Below are positions 4,382 through 5,995 of a stretch of 5,995 bases of DNA, in pieces. The first letter of the stretch is position 1. Every line of letters starts with the position of its first letter. The notes under the pieces are model-generated. The model had not been told where the DNA came from, made no database searches, and worked only from the letters and a program-made list of their open reading frames with translations. The DNA is taken from positions 1 to 5,995 of the forward strand of contig QNAJ01000099.1 of assembly GCA_003641465.1 (NCBI GenBank). Direction: 5' to 3'. Both the position numbers and the translations under genes were made by a program. This stretch comes from Verrucomicrobiota bacterium (lineage in GTDB: Bacteria; Verrucomicrobiota; Kiritimatiellia; B70-G9).

Positions 4382-5995
4382 TCAGGGAAGGCTCACGCGG
4401 GCACGGTAGAATCCCCGGGAATGGATATTGGTCGCGGTCAGAATCAGGGGACCACCACCGTCATCCCCGGGTGAAGCGCTGCCGTCAGGTTGCCAGTCCT
4501 GCTCAACGAGATTCGTCGTGACCAGCAGCTCGTAGATGCGGCTGTTGGTAGTGGGGCCTTGAAGGCGGAGTTCCAGTACATCGCCGCTGAAGCCCACAAT
4601 CTCCACACGGTTGGTGAACGCGGCGGCGGAGTCCTTGGGATGGGTGTCGGCGATGTATTCCTGCAGGTTGCTGAACCCGTCTCCGTCGTCATCGTTCGCG
4701 GAAATGTCGGGACCGTGCGGATCGTATCCGTAGCGCACCGACCAGTAGTCGGAGATGCCGTCCCCATTGCTGTCCTGCGATCCGTCCTGACGGGTGATAC
4801 GCACCGTATCGCTGGTGGTCCCGCCCGCCGACGGCTCATTATGAGTGATCCGCAGATTATTGAAGAAAAAGTCATAATCTGAGCCGGACCCGGCCGTATA
4901 GTTCCAGGCGCGGAAGAGGCGCACGGTCATGTCACTGTGGGATACCAGGTCACCGCGATTGGTCCTGATCGCGCCTCCCAGGGGGCGTATCCGAGAGACG
5001 TAGGTGGTGGGAGTGTCCAGCATCACCTCGATTTCCAGGCCCCCGGGAGTCCATCCGATGTCGGTCGCCCCGCCGGTAATCGTGTAGTATTGCTCGCCGC
5101 CGGTGAAATAGAATTCCCACAATGTTTCTCCCGCCTGGTTCTGAAGGGCGATGCCGATACTGCCCCCGCTGTCAATGTATCCGTTGTCAATCTCGACGTG
5201 AAAAGTGGCGCCGGTATCCAGTGACTGCGCAAGCCACCGTTTCGCCTCGGAGAGATTCCCCTGGTTGGCGTACAATCCCCATGCGGGGGTACCGATGTCT
5301 ATGGTGTCGTTGGATCCGATGAACCTTCCGTTGCGATCGCCGTCGTTAGTGCTGGTATAGAAGGTCCAGTCCCCCAGCCCCGTGCCCCCGTTATCGTTAG
5401 TCTGCCACCCGTCGGCATATACCGTCTGGGACGCATCGTCCCATGCATCGGTGAAGACGGTAGAGGCGGCGTTGCTCCCCATGACGGTGATCAGGTTAGT
5501 TCCCACGCCCAACGGCACCTGGTAGATGACCCACGGATTCACTGCACTGGCGATTCCGTCGTCCCCGGTAAGCTGATTGGTCCAGCGCAGATAGCCGGAA
5601 ATATCGTCGCTGACGGTGCCGCGCAGCGTGTAGTTGGAGACGTCGTAGGTCACCACCAGATCGGCGGCCGGACCGGTGATGGTCACGCCGGGCGGTACCG
5701 GGGGCGGCTGGCACTCATTGAGCGCAAAATGCCAGTCCTGACCGCTGTTGTTATCCCAGGTACCCGCTCCATCGTGAAAAACCATGTCAATCTGCCAGGC
5801 CCCTTCCGGCGGCTGGACGGTGATTTGCCACTGATTGGCGGTCACGCTGCTCATCTGCTGGGTGGGGATCACCTGCTGCCAGTCGTTGTAGCCCAGATGC
5901 ATGAACACCTGGGTGGCGCCCTGCAAAGGACCGGCGTTGGGGAAATATGTTACGGTCACCGGATCACAGGCCGGTGCGTTGGAGAAGCTCACCGA
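4382..5995 (-). CDS. Modular secreted protein with starch-binding-like module, Ca-binding loops and C-terminal beta domain (5' end beyond window)
   Basis: The frame is open to the right edge, so 537 residues of a longer protein are seen and its signal peptide and any catalytic domain are missing; the GTG at 5992 is not a convincing start. Numbering from it: residues 10-92 resemble a CBM25/CBM53 starch-binding module (MHLGYNDW at 31-38, EGAWQIDMVFHDG, WDNNSGQDW at 79-87, with several exposed-type tryptophans). A proline linker leads to an Ig-like module (about 102-175, ending GTNLITVMGSNA). Residues about 177-385 are a beta-rich region, perhaps a jelly-roll, with no named family I can assign. 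Two calcium-loop motifs follow (DSNGDGISD, 407-415; DDDGDGFSN, 434-442), then a C-terminal domain (about 455-536) with YELLVTTNL and the end GFYRARVSLP. That tail type is frequent on secreted proteins of Verrucomicrobia-like bacteria. A surface or secreted glucan-active enzyme is the likely whole; the MOSC-MogA gene starts 48 bases downstream. Confidence 0.85.
   Translation of the reverse strand, partial: SVSFSNAPACDPVTVTYFPNAGPLQGATQVFMHLGYNDWQQVIPTQQMSSVTANQWQITVQPPEGAWQIDMVFHDGAGTWDNNSGQDWHFALNECQPPPVPPGVTITGPAADLVVTYDVSNYTLRGTVSDDISGYLRWTNQLTGDDGIASAVNPWVIYQVPLGVGTNLITVMGSNAASTVFTDAWDDASQTVYADGWQTNDNGGTGLGDWTFYTSTNDGDRNGRFIGSNDTIDIGTPAWGLYANQGNLSEAKRWLAQSLDTGATFHVEIDNGYIDSGGSIGIALQNQAGETLWEFYFTGGEQYYTITGGATDIGWTPGGLEIEVMLDTPTTYVSRIRPLGGAIRTNRGDLVSHSDMTVRLFRAWNYTAGSGSDYDFFFNNLRITHNEPSAGGTTSDTVRITRQDGSQDSNGDGISDYWSVRYGYDPHGPDISANDDDGDGFSNLQEYIADTHPKDSAAAFTNRVEIVGFSGDVLELRLQGPTTNSRIYELLVTTNLVEQDWQPDGSASPGDDGGGPLILTATNIHSRGFYRARVSLP

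Overview
The window is about 60% GC and every gene in it lies on the minus strand, so it reads from right to left. Organism (inference): a member of the Planctomycetes-Verrucomicrobia group, most like Kiritimatiellota or Lentisphaerae. Two things point that way: the secreted protein at the right end, with DxNxDGxxD calcium loops and a C-terminal domain that finishes in an F-Y-R-A-R-V tail, and a noncoding stretch packed with CACAGAG-type and GTAGTAGCCGATG-type repeats. No rRNA or marker gene confirms it.

Layout in transcription order. (1) 5995-4382 is the C-terminal 537 residues of a large modular secreted protein: a starch-binding-like module, an Ig-like module, a jelly-roll-like region, calcium-binding loops and a C-terminal beta domain. 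Its start and any catalytic domain lie beyond the right edge. (2) 4333-3338 is a MOSC domain fused to a MogA/MoaB molybdopterin-binding domain, possibly driven by its own TATAAT promoter. (3) 3337-2272 is about 1.07 kb without a credible gene, made of several repeat families: two ~100 bp CACAGAG elements with a shared 31-bp identical core, a compact three-way-junction palindrome with three partial relatives, a pair of inverted GGTTAATGG repeats, a 21-bp tandem repeat and low-complexity G/T sequence. (4) 2271-1162, 1157-402 and 367-1 form a tight operon: a DegT/DnrJ/EryC1 sugar aminotransferase, a family 2 glycosyltransferase of the polyprenyl-phosphate type, and a Gfo/Idh/MocA sugar dehydrogenase cut by the left edge.

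How the genes work together: the dehydrogenase would oxidise a sugar hydroxyl to a ketone, the aminotransferase would convert the ketone to an amine, and the glycosyltransferase would move a sugar onto a lipid carrier or glycan. This is the logic of aminosugar synthesis for surface polysaccharide or lipid A (WbpB/WbpE, WlbA/WlbC and GnnA/GnnB pairs are known precedents). The MOSC-MogA protein belongs to molybdenum cofactor metabolism and has no visible link to that operon. I see no CRISPR, phage, transposase, tRNA or rRNA. The most unusual material is the repeat island and some active-site deviations in otherwise familiar enzymes.
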